DNA of 22,100 nucleotides, from assembly GCA_001801665.1 (NCBI GenBank), contig MGYH01000020.1, positions 1-22,100 of the forward strand. Direction: 5' to 3'. The position numbers were made by a program, and so were the translations under genes. Positions 14,982-22,100 of this stretch are shown here, piece after piece. Under the pieces are notes generated by a model, which was not told the origin of the DNA, ran no database searches, and was given only the letters and a program-made list of their open reading frames with translations. This stretch comes from Gammaproteobacteria bacterium RIFCSPHIGHO2_12_FULL_45_12. GTDB lineage: Bacteria; Pseudomonadota; Gammaproteobacteria; DSM-16500. Positions within the stretch are counted from its first letter, which is position 1. Each line of letters begins with the position of its first letter.

Positions 14982-16091
14982 TCATTCATCTGATTTCTTT
15001 TCCCTGCCAGCTACTTTTGCCAAATAAACATCAGACTGCATTTCAATCAGGCGTGAAACCGTGCGTGAAAATTCAAACTGTTTACTGCCAGCAACATACC
15101 ACTGCTCAATCGGTTGCTCTGCTGAAAAAATTAAACGAACACCACTATCATATAAAACATCGACCAACCGCACCAATAACAAAATCGTATCATGCGCATG
15201 CGCGGGGATCACTTTGATATCACTGATCAATACCGTGGCATACCGTTTTGCAATGGCCAAATAATCCTGCTGACTCCGCCTTGCTCCACATAGGACCTTA
15301 AACTCAAACCAGACAATGGCAACGTCATTATTTTTGGCCTGTTTCACAATCGGAATGGGCCGTTGACAAATATCAAGCGGATCATAAGTCACCACTGCAC
15401 CCTCACTCAGCATGGAAAATAACCGCTCCATCTGCGCGTTGGCATCGACATTATGAGGCGTAAAAAAAACACCCGCCGACTGGATAAATTGCAAGCGATA
15501 ATCTTTTTTCGCGGCGAGATGAAGCACTTGGGTATGCTGCTTTAATTGTGAAATGGCCGGTAGAAATTGCTCGCGTTGTAATCCGCGCCAATAAAGCCTG
15601 TCTGGTTCCACATTGGAGGTTGCAACCAGACAGATACCGTGATGAAACATGCGCTTTAATAAGCGTGACAACAACATGGCATCCACGATTTCCGTCACCA
15701 AAAATTCGTCAAAGCAAAGCAGCATGGTTTCTTTAGCCAACTCGGCCGCCATGATGTCAAGCGGGTCAGGCAACCCTTGATATTTATTTAAGGATTCATG
15801 CACATATTGCATAAATTGATGAAAGTGCATGCGTTTTTTTTGCGGAAAGGGAAGACAAAGATATAAACAATCCATCAAAAAAGTTTTGCCCGTCCCCACA
15901 CTGCCCCACACATAAAGCCCCATGATCAGTCGATGTCGCCGCAACGCACCAAGCAGGCCGCCTCGGGCCTGATGCTCTTTCACAAGATGCCAAAAAACAC
16001 GCTGCATTTGCCGCAAGACAAATCGTTGCAGAGGGTCATCGGCAATCACGCCCTGGTCACACTGCTGCTGATAATAGTCTTCAGGCGTCAT
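14982..16091 (-). CDS. zapE: ZapE / AFG1-family ATPase
   Basis: 369 aa, the usual length for the family. It starts MTPEDYYQQQ, as ZapE proteins do. Walker A is GSVGTGKT (63-70), Walker B MLLCFDEF (123-130), and sensor 1 lies around ATSN (157-160), followed by the family stretch EPDRLYWRGLQREQFLPAI. ZapE is a cytoplasmic AAA-type ATPase that associates with the FtsZ ring and affects division under stress in E. coli. Mitochondrial AFG1 relatives work in protein quality control. The ATG at 16091 is kept although its Shine-Dalgarno is poor. It is divergent from the DUF2779 gene, with about 140 bases between them. No terminator is obvious at its 3' end before the next gene on the same strand. Confidence 0.92.
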   Translation of the reverse strand: MTPEDYYQQQCDQGVIADDPLQRFVLRQMQRVFWHLVKEHQARGGLLGALRRHRLIMGLYVWGSVGTGKTFLMDCLYLCLPFPQKKRMHFHQFMQYVHESLNKYQGLPDPLDIMAAELAKETMLLCFDEFLVTEIVDAMLLSRLLKRMFHHGICLVATSNVEPDRLYWRGLQREQFLPAISQLKQHTQVLHLAAKKDYRLQFIQSAGVFFTPHNVDANAQMERLFSMLSEGAVVTYDPLDICQRPIPIVKQAKNNDVAIVWFEFKVLCGARRSQQDYLAIAKRYATVLISDIKVIPAHAHDTILLLVRLVDVLYDSGVRLIFSAEQPIEQWYVAGSKQFEFSRTVSRLIEMQSDVYLAKVAGREKKSDE

Positions 16092-16124
16092 GGTTATTTT
16101 TCACTTCGCATAGGATAGTCGCAT

Positions 16125-16130
16125 AGTATA
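16125..16130 (-). promoter_or_regulatory. Candidate -10 box for zapE
   Basis: The minus strand reads TATACT about 35 bases before the zapE ATG. The -35 region is poor (T-rich, no TTGACA-like hexamer at 17 bases). Confidence 0.3.
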
Positions 16131-16179
16131 ACAATATCCTCTTTGGCAAAACAGGATAGATAGCTAGCAAAAATCGCGT

Positions 16180-16185
16180 TATAAT
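16180..16185 (+). promoter_or_regulatory. Candidate -10 box for the DUF2779 gene
   Basis: TATAAT on the plus strand, in CGTTATAATGG, lies about 48 bases before the ATG at 16233. No matching -35 was found at normal spacing. Confidence 0.4.
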
Positions 16186-16232
16186 GGCCGATCTCAGCGT
16201 CACCGCTTAACCTTTAACGAGTGTACCACTTT

Positions 16233-17726
16233 ATGAGACCCCTTCCAAAATGGCTTAGCAAAACAAAACTGATGCGCGGTTATCGCTGCCATAAATGTCT
16301 TTATTTAACCATCCATCATCCTGAACTGGAAACGCCCATCGGGCCTGAACTGCAAGCCTTGTTTGATCAGGGAAACAAGGTTGGCGAAGAAGCCAGGAAA
16401 TATTTCCCAGGGGGCGTGCTGATTGACAATGACCCTTGGGATTTTTATGGCGCTCTCCAGAACACGCGTGAACAACTTGCCGCTGGCGCGCAAATTATTT
16501 ATGAAGCTGCTTTTGAATACTGTGGGTGCTATGCACGCGCCGATATCATCCAGTTTTCACCGAAGACAAAACGCTGGCGTATTTATGAAGTGAAGTCCAC
16601 CACCAAAGTCAAGCCGGAACATCTGGATGATGTCGGCCTGCAAGTCTGGATCATGACCAAAAGCGGCTTGCCCATTGAACAGATTAACCTGCTGCACTTA
16701 AACACCCAATGCCGCTTTCCTGATTTAAGCACCCTGTTCACGCAACACGATATCACCGATGACATTCGCGCAACTTACCTAGGGGTGCAACCCAAAGTGG
16801 TTGAGCTATATCAAACACTCAAACAAGCTGACGTGCCGCCCGTTGACATTGGACCTTACTGCCATGAGCCAAATCCTTGTGGCTTTGTGACCCATTGCTG
16901 GCAAGAAAAAAAGATTCCACCTTTAAGCATTTTCAACTTGCCTCACATACGAAACCGAAAATGGGATTTATATCACGAAGGCATCGTGGCACTCGATGAT
17001 CCCCGTTTAACAGATCTGAATGAACTGCAAGCGAGAATGGTGACAGCCTATCAAACCGGTGAACGTTTTGTGGATGAGCCTGTTCTTAAGACAGCACTCC
17101 GTGACTGGAACTATCCCTTTATCTTTTTGGATTTTGAAACCATTAATCCAGCGATTCCGCGTTATGTGGGCACGGGTCCCTTTCAACAAGTTCCTTTTCA
17201 ATTTAGTGTTCACCGACAAGAGCAGCCGCAGGCGCCATTAACGCATCAGGCTTACTTGCACGACGCGCTAGATGATCCCCGAGATAAACTCATTCCAAAA
17301 TTGCTGACAGCGTGCGGCACAGAAGGCGCCATTATCGCCTATTACGGTGTGTTTGAAGCGAAACGGATTGAAGAGTTGGCTCAATATGCGCCTGATCAGG
17401 CACCAGCCTTAATGCAATTAGTGGAACGCATTGTTGACCCACTTCCCATGATACGCGCTGCCATTTATGACAATTTTTTTAAAGGAAGCTTCAGCTTAAA
17501 AAATGTTGGGCCTGCTTTACTGGGCGAGAGCTTTAGTTATCAGGATATGTTAGTCGCCGATGGCGGTGGCGCGCAACGTGCGTTTGAAAAATTAATTTCG
17601 CCGCACACTTCGGCAAAAGAAAAGGAAACTTTGAAACAGGCGATGCTGGCCTACTGTGAAAAAGATACTTATGTCATGGTGGAACTGGTAAATTGGCTTT
17701 ACAACGCGTGCGATTTTTCATCTTGA
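16233..17726 (+). CDS. DUF2779 protein: Cas4-like nuclease fused to DEDD exonuclease
   Basis: 497 aa from the ATG at 16233; a GTG four codons upstream (16221) is possible. Residues below are numbered from that GTG. The N-terminal half resembles Cas4/RecB PD-(D/E)XK nucleases: CHKC (23-26), E95, D108 in YARADI, and YEVKST with E123 and K125. A cysteine cluster follows at 214, 220 and 226 (CHEPNPCGFVTHC). These cysteines could hold an iron-sulfur cluster, as in Cas4. The C-terminal half looks like an RNase H-fold 3'-5' exonuclease: FLDFETI (302-308, D304 and E306), AYYGVFEAKRIEEL (373-386), D407 and D482 in YCEKDTYVMVEL. The biological role of the family is not known to me; a DNA repair or nucleic-acid defence role is plausible. 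No CRISPR array or cas gene is nearby. Confidence 0.85.
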   Translation: MRPLPKWLSKTKLMRGYRCHKCLYLTIHHPELETPIGPELQALFDQGNKVGEEARKYFPGGVLIDNDPWDFYGALQNTREQLAAGAQIIYEAAFEYCGCYARADIIQFSPKTKRWRIYEVKSTTKVKPEHLDDVGLQVWIMTKSGLPIEQINLLHLNTQCRFPDLSTLFTQHDITDDIRATYLGVQPKVVELYQTLKQADVPPVDIGPYCHEPNPCGFVTHCWQEKKIPPLSIFNLPHIRNRKWDLYHEGIVALDDPRLTDLNELQARMVTAYQTGERFVDEPVLKTALRDWNYPFIFLDFETINPAIPRYVGTGPFQQVPFQFSVHRQEQPQAPLTHQAYLHDALDDPRDKLIPKLLTACGTEGAIIAYYGVFEAKRIEELAQYAPDQAPALMQLVERIVDPLPMIRAAIYDNFFKGSFSLKNVGPALLGESFSYQDMLVADGGGAQRAFEKLISPHTSAKEKETLKQAMLAYCEKDTYVMVELVNWLYNACDFSS

Positions 17727-18039
17727 CCATGCAAAACACGCCGCACCGTGTCGCCGTGACAGAATCAAGCAACCATTAATCCGACTCAAACTCATCCATC
17801 CTGACGCTTCGCGTTTTGCGCGAAATGTCAATCAGAAAATATAGGCTTCGTCTGTTTTTCAAGCCGTCGTAAACTGATATAATGTGATAAAGGTAAGCAC
17901 TCTTATCTCTTTATTCAAATGAACAACATGATGTGACGCTGATTGCTGCTTGCCCTTAAAAATACACATGAATTTACTATAAATTAAAAAAGACAAAACG
18001 CGGGACATTCAGACAGGTATCCTAAAAGGAGTTAGGTTT
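17727..18039. other. Intergenic region with candidate promoter of the SET gene
   Basis: No ORF with a ribosome-binding site is present. TATAAT at 17878-17883 with a weak TTTTTC at 17855-17860 (17-base spacer) may start the SET-gene message, leaving a leader of about 150 bases. A GC-rich inverted repeat (TTCGCG / CGCGAA around TTTTG, near 17810-17830) follows the DUF2779 gene and might end its transcript, though there is no T-run. No riboswitch or RNA gene is recognised. Confidence 0.4.
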
Positions 18040-18453
18040 ATGAACAATATCTACTTCCCCCCCTACTTTGTTGTTAAAAATGGCATTCACGGTTTAGGCG
18101 TCTTCATTACCGCTGACCTTAAAAAGGGTAAAATAGTATTCAAAATGAAAGGCAAAATGGTCAACACCCCCAGCCGCACATCGGTTCAGATCGGCATGAA
18201 CAAACATATTGAAGATAACATTGCGGGCCACATCAATCACAGTTGCACGCCCAATGTCGCCGTGCATCGCCGCATGCACTATTTTATATGTTTACGTGAT
18301 ATCAAGGAAGGCGAAGAAATCATGTTTGATTACAATCAAAATGAAGATATGATTGCCGCCCCCTTTATTTGTGAGTGCTGCCAAAAAAAGATAATGGGAA
18401 GGAAACGACCCGTTAAAACCCAGCCAAAAATACGTGTTGCTGAACACGCCTAG
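18040..18453 (+). CDS. Short SET-domain protein (putative protein-lysine methyltransferase)
   Basis: 137 aa, little more than a SET domain. The start has GIHGLGVFI (15-23), the SAM-site glycine pattern. NHSCTPN (66-72) is the core NHSC motif, GEEIMFDYN (91-99) holds the catalytic-type Tyr98, and FICECC (109-114) is a shortened post-SET cysteine cluster. SET proteins transfer methyl groups from S-adenosylmethionine to lysines. In intracellular bacteria some act on host histones, while others may act on bacterial proteins. There is no signal peptide, and a basic tail (GRKRPVKTQPKIRV) ends the protein. AAGGAG lies nine bases before the ATG. It stands alone, convergent with the L,D-transpeptidase gene across a perfect hairpin. 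Confidence 0.87.
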   Translation: MNNIYFPPYFVVKNGIHGLGVFITADLKKGKIVFKMKGKMVNTPSRTSVQIGMNKHIEDNIAGHINHSCTPNVAVHRRMHYFICLRDIKEGEEIMFDYNQNEDMIAAPFICECCQKKIMGRKRPVKTQPKIRVAEHA

Positions 18454-18492
18454 GCATATCAATCTCAATCTGAATGACGCCTAGTGACTACC

Positions 18493-18526
18493 AGCAAAGA
18501 AAGCATCAATAATCGCTTTCTTTGCT
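18493..18526. terminator. Bidirectional hairpin between convergent genes
   Basis: AGCAAAGAAAGC (18493-18504) pairs perfectly over 12 bp with GCTTTCTTTGCT (18515-18526) around a 10-base loop. It lies between the SET gene and the L,D-transpeptidase gene, which point at each other. There is no long T-run on either side, but place and stem strength fit a shared terminator. Confidence 0.6.
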
Positions 18527-18551
18527 AGCTTCCTAGGGTTTCACTCAGCGA

Positions 18552-19118
18552 TCAACGATAGGGCTTAATGACTACCTTGGTACCCACCTTCACAAAATGA
18601 TGTCGCAACCAGCTAGCATCGTCCACCTGCAAGCGCACGCAACCATGACTCGCGTTGCCATCAACCACGTTGTAGGAACCATGCAACCCTTGATGCCCAT
18701 TAAAGAACATACAATATGGCATGGGCGCGCCGCCTTTTGGTCGCGGATAGCGGCTGGATTTACAGTTGGCCGTACCCAGTGAATTCACCCGAAAGGAACC
18801 CACACTCGTGCGGCAAGAGCGGCCAATATCAGCGCACCAGTTCGCACCCGCTGTCGCCAATCCCGCGCGCAACAGGTTCCCATTGGCATCATAAGCACCC
18901 CAAGCATGCACGCTTGGATCAACCACCACCACCTTTTCTCTCACGTTGATATGCTTTGGCATACGAGCCGCATAATTGGGCGGGCTTTTTTTAACAGACG
19001 AACCCTGACTCTGTCTCGCCTTATGCCCGTCTGAACCTGTTGTATAGGCGCAAGAAGACAAAACGAGGGATAACGACCCCAACGCTAGCAATGACGCGTA
19101 AGATAGTATGCTTTTCAT
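18552..19118 (-). CDS. L,D-transpeptidase (YkuD) lipoprotein
   Basis: 188 aa. The signal peptide ends in a lipobox LSSC (20-23), so the protein is probably a lipoprotein anchored in the envelope. The YkuD catalytic motif is complete: HGSYNVVDG with H146, then SHGCVRL with H158 and nucleophile C160. Such enzymes make 3-3 cross-links in peptidoglycan or attach proteins to it. Short versions of this type resemble the EnhA-like proteins of Legionella and Coxiella; that assignment is by general resemblance. Four further cysteines (C95, C102, C119, C136) could form disulfides. AGGAG lies eight bases before the ATG at 19118. A mobile element is inserted immediately upstream of its -10 box. Confidence 0.88.
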   Translation of the reverse strand: MKSILSYASLLALGSLSLVLSSCAYTTGSDGHKARQSQGSSVKKSPPNYAARMPKHINVREKVVVVDPSVHAWGAYDANGNLLRAGLATAGANWCADIGRSCRTSVGSFRVNSLGTANCKSSRYPRPKGGAPMPYCMFFNGHQGLHGSYNVVDGNASHGCVRLQVDDASWLRHHFVKVGTKVVIKPYR

Positions 19119-19192
19119 TACTCACACTCCTCTTGTTGTAATTGATATCGTCCCTATACTTCTTATGTGTAATGAATATTGTCTACTCCCCC

Positions 19193-19198
19193 ATTATA
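19193..19198 (-). promoter_or_regulatory. -10 box of the L,D-transpeptidase gene next to an insertion
   Basis: TATAAT on the minus strand lies about 75 bases before the ATG. The 10-bp target duplication of element B begins at the next base (19199), so the -35 region is now supplied partly by the element's end (TTTATG at 17-base spacing, a weak match). Confidence 0.45.
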
Positions 19199-19208
19199 CG
19201 CATGTTTC

Positions 19209-19345
19209 GGCGTTGCATAAATCAAATGTGGCACATTTTGATCCAAATGCAGGGTGGATTAGACGCGCATTTTGCGTCGTAATCCGCCAATTTGGTGGAT
19301 TACGGCAAAAAACGCCCTACCCAGTTTAGATTGATGCAACAAGCC
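19209..19345. mobile_element. MITE-like element B with 10-bp target duplication
   Basis: Identical 10-bp direct repeats CGCATGTTTC flank it (19199-19208 and 19346-19355). Its ends are inverted: GGCGTTGCATAAATC on the left, and GATTGATGCAACAAGCC on the right, whose complement is GGCTTGTTGCATCAATC. The interior carries a different hairpin from element A: GGTGGATTA...GACGC pairs with GCGTC...TAATCCGCC, followed by a second GGTGGATTACGGC copy. There is no coding sequence. The shared ends and similar duplication length point to the same transposase as for element A. Confidence 0.75.
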
Positions 19346-19447
19346 CGCATGTTTCAATTTTTTTGCCTTTATCATTTGATGGTTAGCGAGTACAAAATAA
19401 TCGTGCCAGCCGTGCCCACCGCGTGAAAGGAGAGGGGACGATTTCAC

Positions 19448-19476
19448 TTGATTTAAGTTCAAAAATCAAATATAAT
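19448..19476 (+). promoter_or_regulatory. Promoter of umuD with overlapping inverted repeat
   Basis: TTGATT (19448-19453) and TATAAT (19471-19476) are 17 bases apart, a good sigma70 promoter. A perfect 7-bp inverted repeat, TTGATTT (19448-19454) and AAATCAA (19463-19469), covers the -35 and spacer. It would be a natural operator, yet it is not the CTG-N10-CAG LexA box of enterobacteria. Confidence 0.6.
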
Positions 19477-19525
19477 CCGATTGAAATGTATTAACACTTT
19501 TCTTTAACCGCGAGTGGAGGCAAGC

Positions 19526-20044
19526 ATGGGGCATGGCGGTGCGCGCAAAGGTGCTGGCAGACCAAAGGGAGGCGGACAGTATGGAGAGCCCACCCAACCT
19601 GTTCGACTGCCTCACAGCATGATTCCATCGGTGCTGGATTACCTTGCCAACAAAGGTTATCAGCTTCCCCTGTTCAGCTCCAAAGTACCAGCCGGCTTTC
19701 CCTCTCCCGCCGACGACCACATTGAACAGCATCTTGATCTAAATCAACACCTTATCAAGCACCCTGCCGCTACTTTTTTTGTCCGTGTGACGGGTCATTC
19801 CATGGTGGATGCGGGCATACATGAAAACGACATCCTCATCATCGACCGCAGCCTGCCTGCCCTGCACGGCAAAATTGTGGTGGCTGCCGTTGATGGCCAA
19901 CTCACAGTCAAGCGTCTACATCAGTCCGCTCAAGGCAAGCTCCTGTTAATGCCTGCCAACCCAACCTTCCAACCCATTGAAATAAATGATGAAAATGACA
20001 TTCACATCTGGGGCGTGGTGACTAATGTCATTCACGCGGTTTAA
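19526..20044 (+). CDS. umuD: UmuD, autoproteolytic subunit of DNA polymerase V
   Basis: 172 aa from the ATG at 19526, five bases after GGAGG. An in-frame GTG at 19514 overlaps the ribosome-binding region and is rejected. The core aligns with E. coli UmuD: cleavage site PAGFPSPADD (A56-G57), then EQHLDLNQHLIKHPAATFF. The nucleophile is S92 in GHSMVDAGI and the general base K129 in DGQLTVKRL; the Ser-Lys distance of 37 residues equals that in E. coli. The N-terminus is longer than in E. coli and has a Gly/Arg/Lys stretch, GARKGAGRPKGGG, seen in other UmuD-like proteins. After RecA-stimulated self-cleavage, UmuD' joins UmuC for error-prone lesion bypass. Unusually, umuC is not the next gene. Confidence 0.9.
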   Translation: MGHGGARKGAGRPKGGGQYGEPTQPVRLPHSMIPSVLDYLANKGYQLPLFSSKVPAGFPSPADDHIEQHLDLNQHLIKHPAATFFVRVTGHSMVDAGIHENDILIIDRSLPALHGKIVVAAVDGQLTVKRLHQSAQGKLLLMPANPTFQPIEINDENDIHIWGVVTNVIHAV

Positions 20045-20135
20045 ATCCCCATACAATTCAATCAGTTAAAGCTAGAGACAGGCATAATTTAAAGTATTGG
20101 CTTATACTAAAAGCTTAGGACATAGAGAATACACC

Positions 20136-20939
20136 ATGACCCAACCGAGACCCTATCGAATCATCCAGATCAGCGATACACACATTGCCGCGAACCCGGA
20201 AAGGGCGTTGCTTGGCGTCACCTTACGCACCAGCTTTAATGCCGTGGTGGAGCTGGTGCGCCAACACGAGTTAAACCAGATGGATCTCATCCTGTTAACA
20301 GGCGATATCTCACACGATGGCTCAGAAACCTCTTATCTTTATGCCGCCAACACATTAAAGTCATTCAACGTTCCCGTTTATGCCATACTAGGCAACCATG
20401 ATGATGCGTTGACCATGGCAAGCGTTTATCCTTGCCACACCATGCGAACGGACAAACAGATTATATTAGGCCCTTGGCAAATCATTTTATTAAACTCACA
20501 TGTGCCAGGTCAGGTGCACGGCTTGCTAAATGAGCAAGAACTGGAATACATGGAACACTGCCTGCAACAATATCCCGACAAACAGGCCATCATTGTTTTC
20601 CACCATCACCCTCTGCCTGTCGGCAGTCAATGGCTAGACAAGCTCGGGCTAATCAACGCTCGCGCATTCTGGCGCATCATCTCAAATTATGCCAACGTAC
20701 ACACCGTCCTCTTTGCCCATGTCCACATGGCCTTTCAACATCACGTGCAACAGATTCCCTGTTATTCCCCCCCTTCCACCTGCATTCAATTCAAGCGTGG
20801 CGTCGTACATTTTGCACTGGATCATGTCCCGCCTGGCTATCGCTGGATTAATCTGCACCCAAATGGGCAACTTGAAACTGACATACGCCGAACTGAACAC
20901 TACATTGGCGTCTTTGACCGTGACGCAAAGGGATATTAG
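20136..20939 (+). CDS. cpdA: CpdA-like 3',5'-cyclic-nucleotide phosphodiesterase
   Basis: 267 aa from the ATG at 20136; an upstream in-frame TTG (20097) is not supported. It is a class III metallophosphoesterase with all metal-site motifs in order: ISDTH (D14, H16), LTGDISH (D57), LGNHDD (N87, H88), FHHHP (155-159) and FAHVH (H195, H197). Length and pattern match CpdA, which hydrolyses cAMP in the cytoplasm; related phosphoesterases cannot be fully excluded. Its stop codon is only seven bases before umuC, so these two are co-transcribed. The gap after umuD is 91 bases, with a lone TATACT (20103-20108) and no proper -35, so it may also depend on the umuD promoter. Confidence 0.82.
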   Translation: MTQPRPYRIIQISDTHIAANPERALLGVTLRTSFNAVVELVRQHELNQMDLILLTGDISHDGSETSYLYAANTLKSFNVPVYAILGNHDDALTMASVYPCHTMRTDKQIILGPWQIILLNSHVPGQVHGLLNEQELEYMEHCLQQYPDKQAIIVFHHHPLPVGSQWLDKLGLINARAFWRIISNYANVHTVLFAHVHMAFQHHVQQIPCYSPPSTCIQFKRGVVHFALDHVPPGYRWINLHPNGQLETDIRRTEHYIGVFDRDAKGY

Positions 20940-20946
20940 TACGCTT

Positions 20947-22100
20947 ATGCCCATTTACGGCCTGCTAGACTGCAACAACTTTTACGCCTCCTGTGAGCGT
21001 GTCTTCAACCCCAAACTGGAAAACCAACCCATTGTCATCTTATCCAACAACGATGGCTGCATCATAGCGCGCTCAAATGAAGCTAAAAATTTAGGTATCC
21101 CCATGGGCGCACCCTACTTCCAATGGCACAAACAGTGCAAAACACACCATATCAACGTCTTTTCGTCAAATTACGAACTGTATGGCGACATGTCGCAACG
21201 CATTATGCACATACTGCAGTCACTCTGCCCCCAACTTGAAATTTACTCCATTGATGAAGCTTTTTTTAAATTACCTGATACCACGGATACCGCGCTAACC
21301 GACTATGCCGCCCACATCAAGCAAACCATTCAAACCTGGACAGGCATTCCCGTTTCAATTGGCATGGCACCGACCAAAACACTCGCCAAATTAGCCAACA
21401 CTTACGCCAAAAAAACAGGCGTTTTTAATTTACTGAATGTCAATCAGCAACATCATTTCCTAAACCAGTTTCCGGTTGAAAAAATTTGGGGAATTGGTTC
21501 AAAAACAGCGGACAAGTTACATCAGCTCGGCATTCACACCGCCAAACAATTGCGAGACACAGAGACAAACTACATACGCACACAATTCAATGTCATGGTG
21601 GAACGCATTACACAAGAATTAAGAGGCATCGCCTGTCTGCCGCTTGAAGCCGTGCAACCACGCAAGCAAATCATGTCTTCCCGATCATTCGGCAGAAACG
21701 TCACGTCACTCGCCGAATTAAATGAAGCATTAAGCCATTACACTGCCCGTGCCTGCGTGAAGTTGCGGCAACAAAAAAGCATGGCCAATGGTGTTTGCGT
21801 TTTCTTATACCATCATCAGTCAGGCAGCCCGTCTTTCCGTCAACAAAGTAGTCATTCCATCTATTTCCCCACCGCCTCTTGTGACACCCATTATATTATT
21901 AGCATGGCCAAAAAAACATTAGGCCAGCTTTACCAATCTGGCTTACGCTATCGGAAAACAGGCATTTTGTTATTGGACCTCACGTCACACACTGTCACAC
22001 AATCCGATTTATTTTCAAACGCACTGCCGCATGCCAATCCCGCTCTCATGCACACACTGGATCACATCAATGAAAAATTAGGCTCAAACACCCTGTTTTT
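20947..22100 (+). CDS. umuC: UmuC, Y-family DNA polymerase V catalytic subunit (3' end outside window)
   Basis: 384 codons are open to the window edge; the family length is about 420, so only the end is missing. The start is the ATG at 20947, seven bases after the cpdA stop. The palm motifs are intact: LLDCNNFYASCE with D8, SSNYELYGDMS, and YSIDEAF with D103 and E104. IPVSIGMAPTKTLAKLAN and the helix-hairpin-helix-like KIWGIGSKTADKLHQLGI follow. A beta-clamp binding motif QSDLF stands at 352-356. UmuC copies past damaged DNA together with cleaved UmuD. No strong Shine-Dalgarno is seen at normal distance (AAAGGG lies further off, inside the end of cpdA), so translation probably couples to cpdA. 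Confidence 0.93.
   Translation, partial: MPIYGLLDCNNFYASCERVFNPKLENQPIVILSNNDGCIIARSNEAKNLGIPMGAPYFQWHKQCKTHHINVFSSNYELYGDMSQRIMHILQSLCPQLEIYSIDEAFFKLPDTTDTALTDYAAHIKQTIQTWTGIPVSIGMAPTKTLAKLANTYAKKTGVFNLLNVNQQHHFLNQFPVEKIWGIGSKTADKLHQLGIHTAKQLRDTETNYIRTQFNVMVERITQELRGIACLPLEAVQPRKQIMSSRSFGRNVTSLAELNEALSHYTARACVKLRQQKSMANGVCVFLYHHQSGSPSFRQQSSHSIYFPTASCDTHYIISMAKKTLGQLYQSGLRYRKTGILLLDLTSHTVTQSDLFSNALPHANPALMHTLDHINEKLGSNTLF

Noticed and set aside
16233..17726. The Cas4-like gene taken as a sign of a CRISPR-Cas locus.
   Set aside because: No direct-repeat array with regular spacing and no other cas gene is visible; the C-terminal DEDD half marks DUF2779 rather than Cas4.

Overview
The window suggests a gammaproteobacterium of the Legionellales/Coxiellaceae kind. 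This is an inference from gene content: a eukaryotic-type kinase-like protein, a stand-alone SET-domain protein, an EnhA-like L,D-transpeptidase lipoprotein, ZapE, CpdA, a chromosomal umuD/umuC pair and many short dispersed hairpin repeats. No rRNA, tRNA or CRISPR array was seen.

Layout. Positions 1-92 hold dispersed-repeat sequence. 93-2357 (-) is a large kinase-like protein of effector type, divergent from a ZIP-family metal transporter (2522-3292, +). From 11701 down to 3313 (-) lies the most interesting locus: a short LuxR-type DNA-binding protein, a 53-aa precursor peptide that is absent from ordinary ORF calls, an MvdD-like ATP-grasp ligase, a secreted HEAT-repeat protein, an HlyD-type adaptor, an ABC transporter with a C39 leader peptidase, and a second ABC protein without peptidase. 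The last three form an NHLM-type peptide export system. Together they look like a complete ribosomal peptide pathway of the graspetide (omega-ester peptide) class. In the model, the ligase esterifies Thr/Ser to Asp/Glu in the core, the C39 domain cuts off a double-glycine-type leader, and the ABC/HlyD complex exports the product. The core has a striking symmetry: Thr28/32/36 mirror Asp52/48/44 about Pro40, which predicts a nested three-ester hairpin.

12084-14852 (-) is a three-gene set of unrecognised proteins: a polytopic membrane protein with an acidic tail, a small secreted protein ending in a CxxC motif, and a cysteine-rich secreted protein. 14982-16091 (-) is zapE. 16233-17726 (+) is a DUF2779 nuclease with Cas4-like and DEDD exonuclease halves. 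18040-18453 (+) is the SET-domain protein, convergent with the L,D-transpeptidase (18552-19118, -). 19526 to the right edge (+) carries umuD, a cpdA-like phosphodiesterase and umuC, which runs off the window.

Two small non-coding mobile elements (9825-9983 and 19209-19345) share terminal inverted repeats related to TTGTTGCATAAAT. They are flanked by perfect 12-bp and 10-bp direct repeats. One sits inside the peptide operon, exactly between the ligase gene and the start codon of the HEAT-protein gene. The other abuts the -10 box of the L,D-transpeptidase gene.
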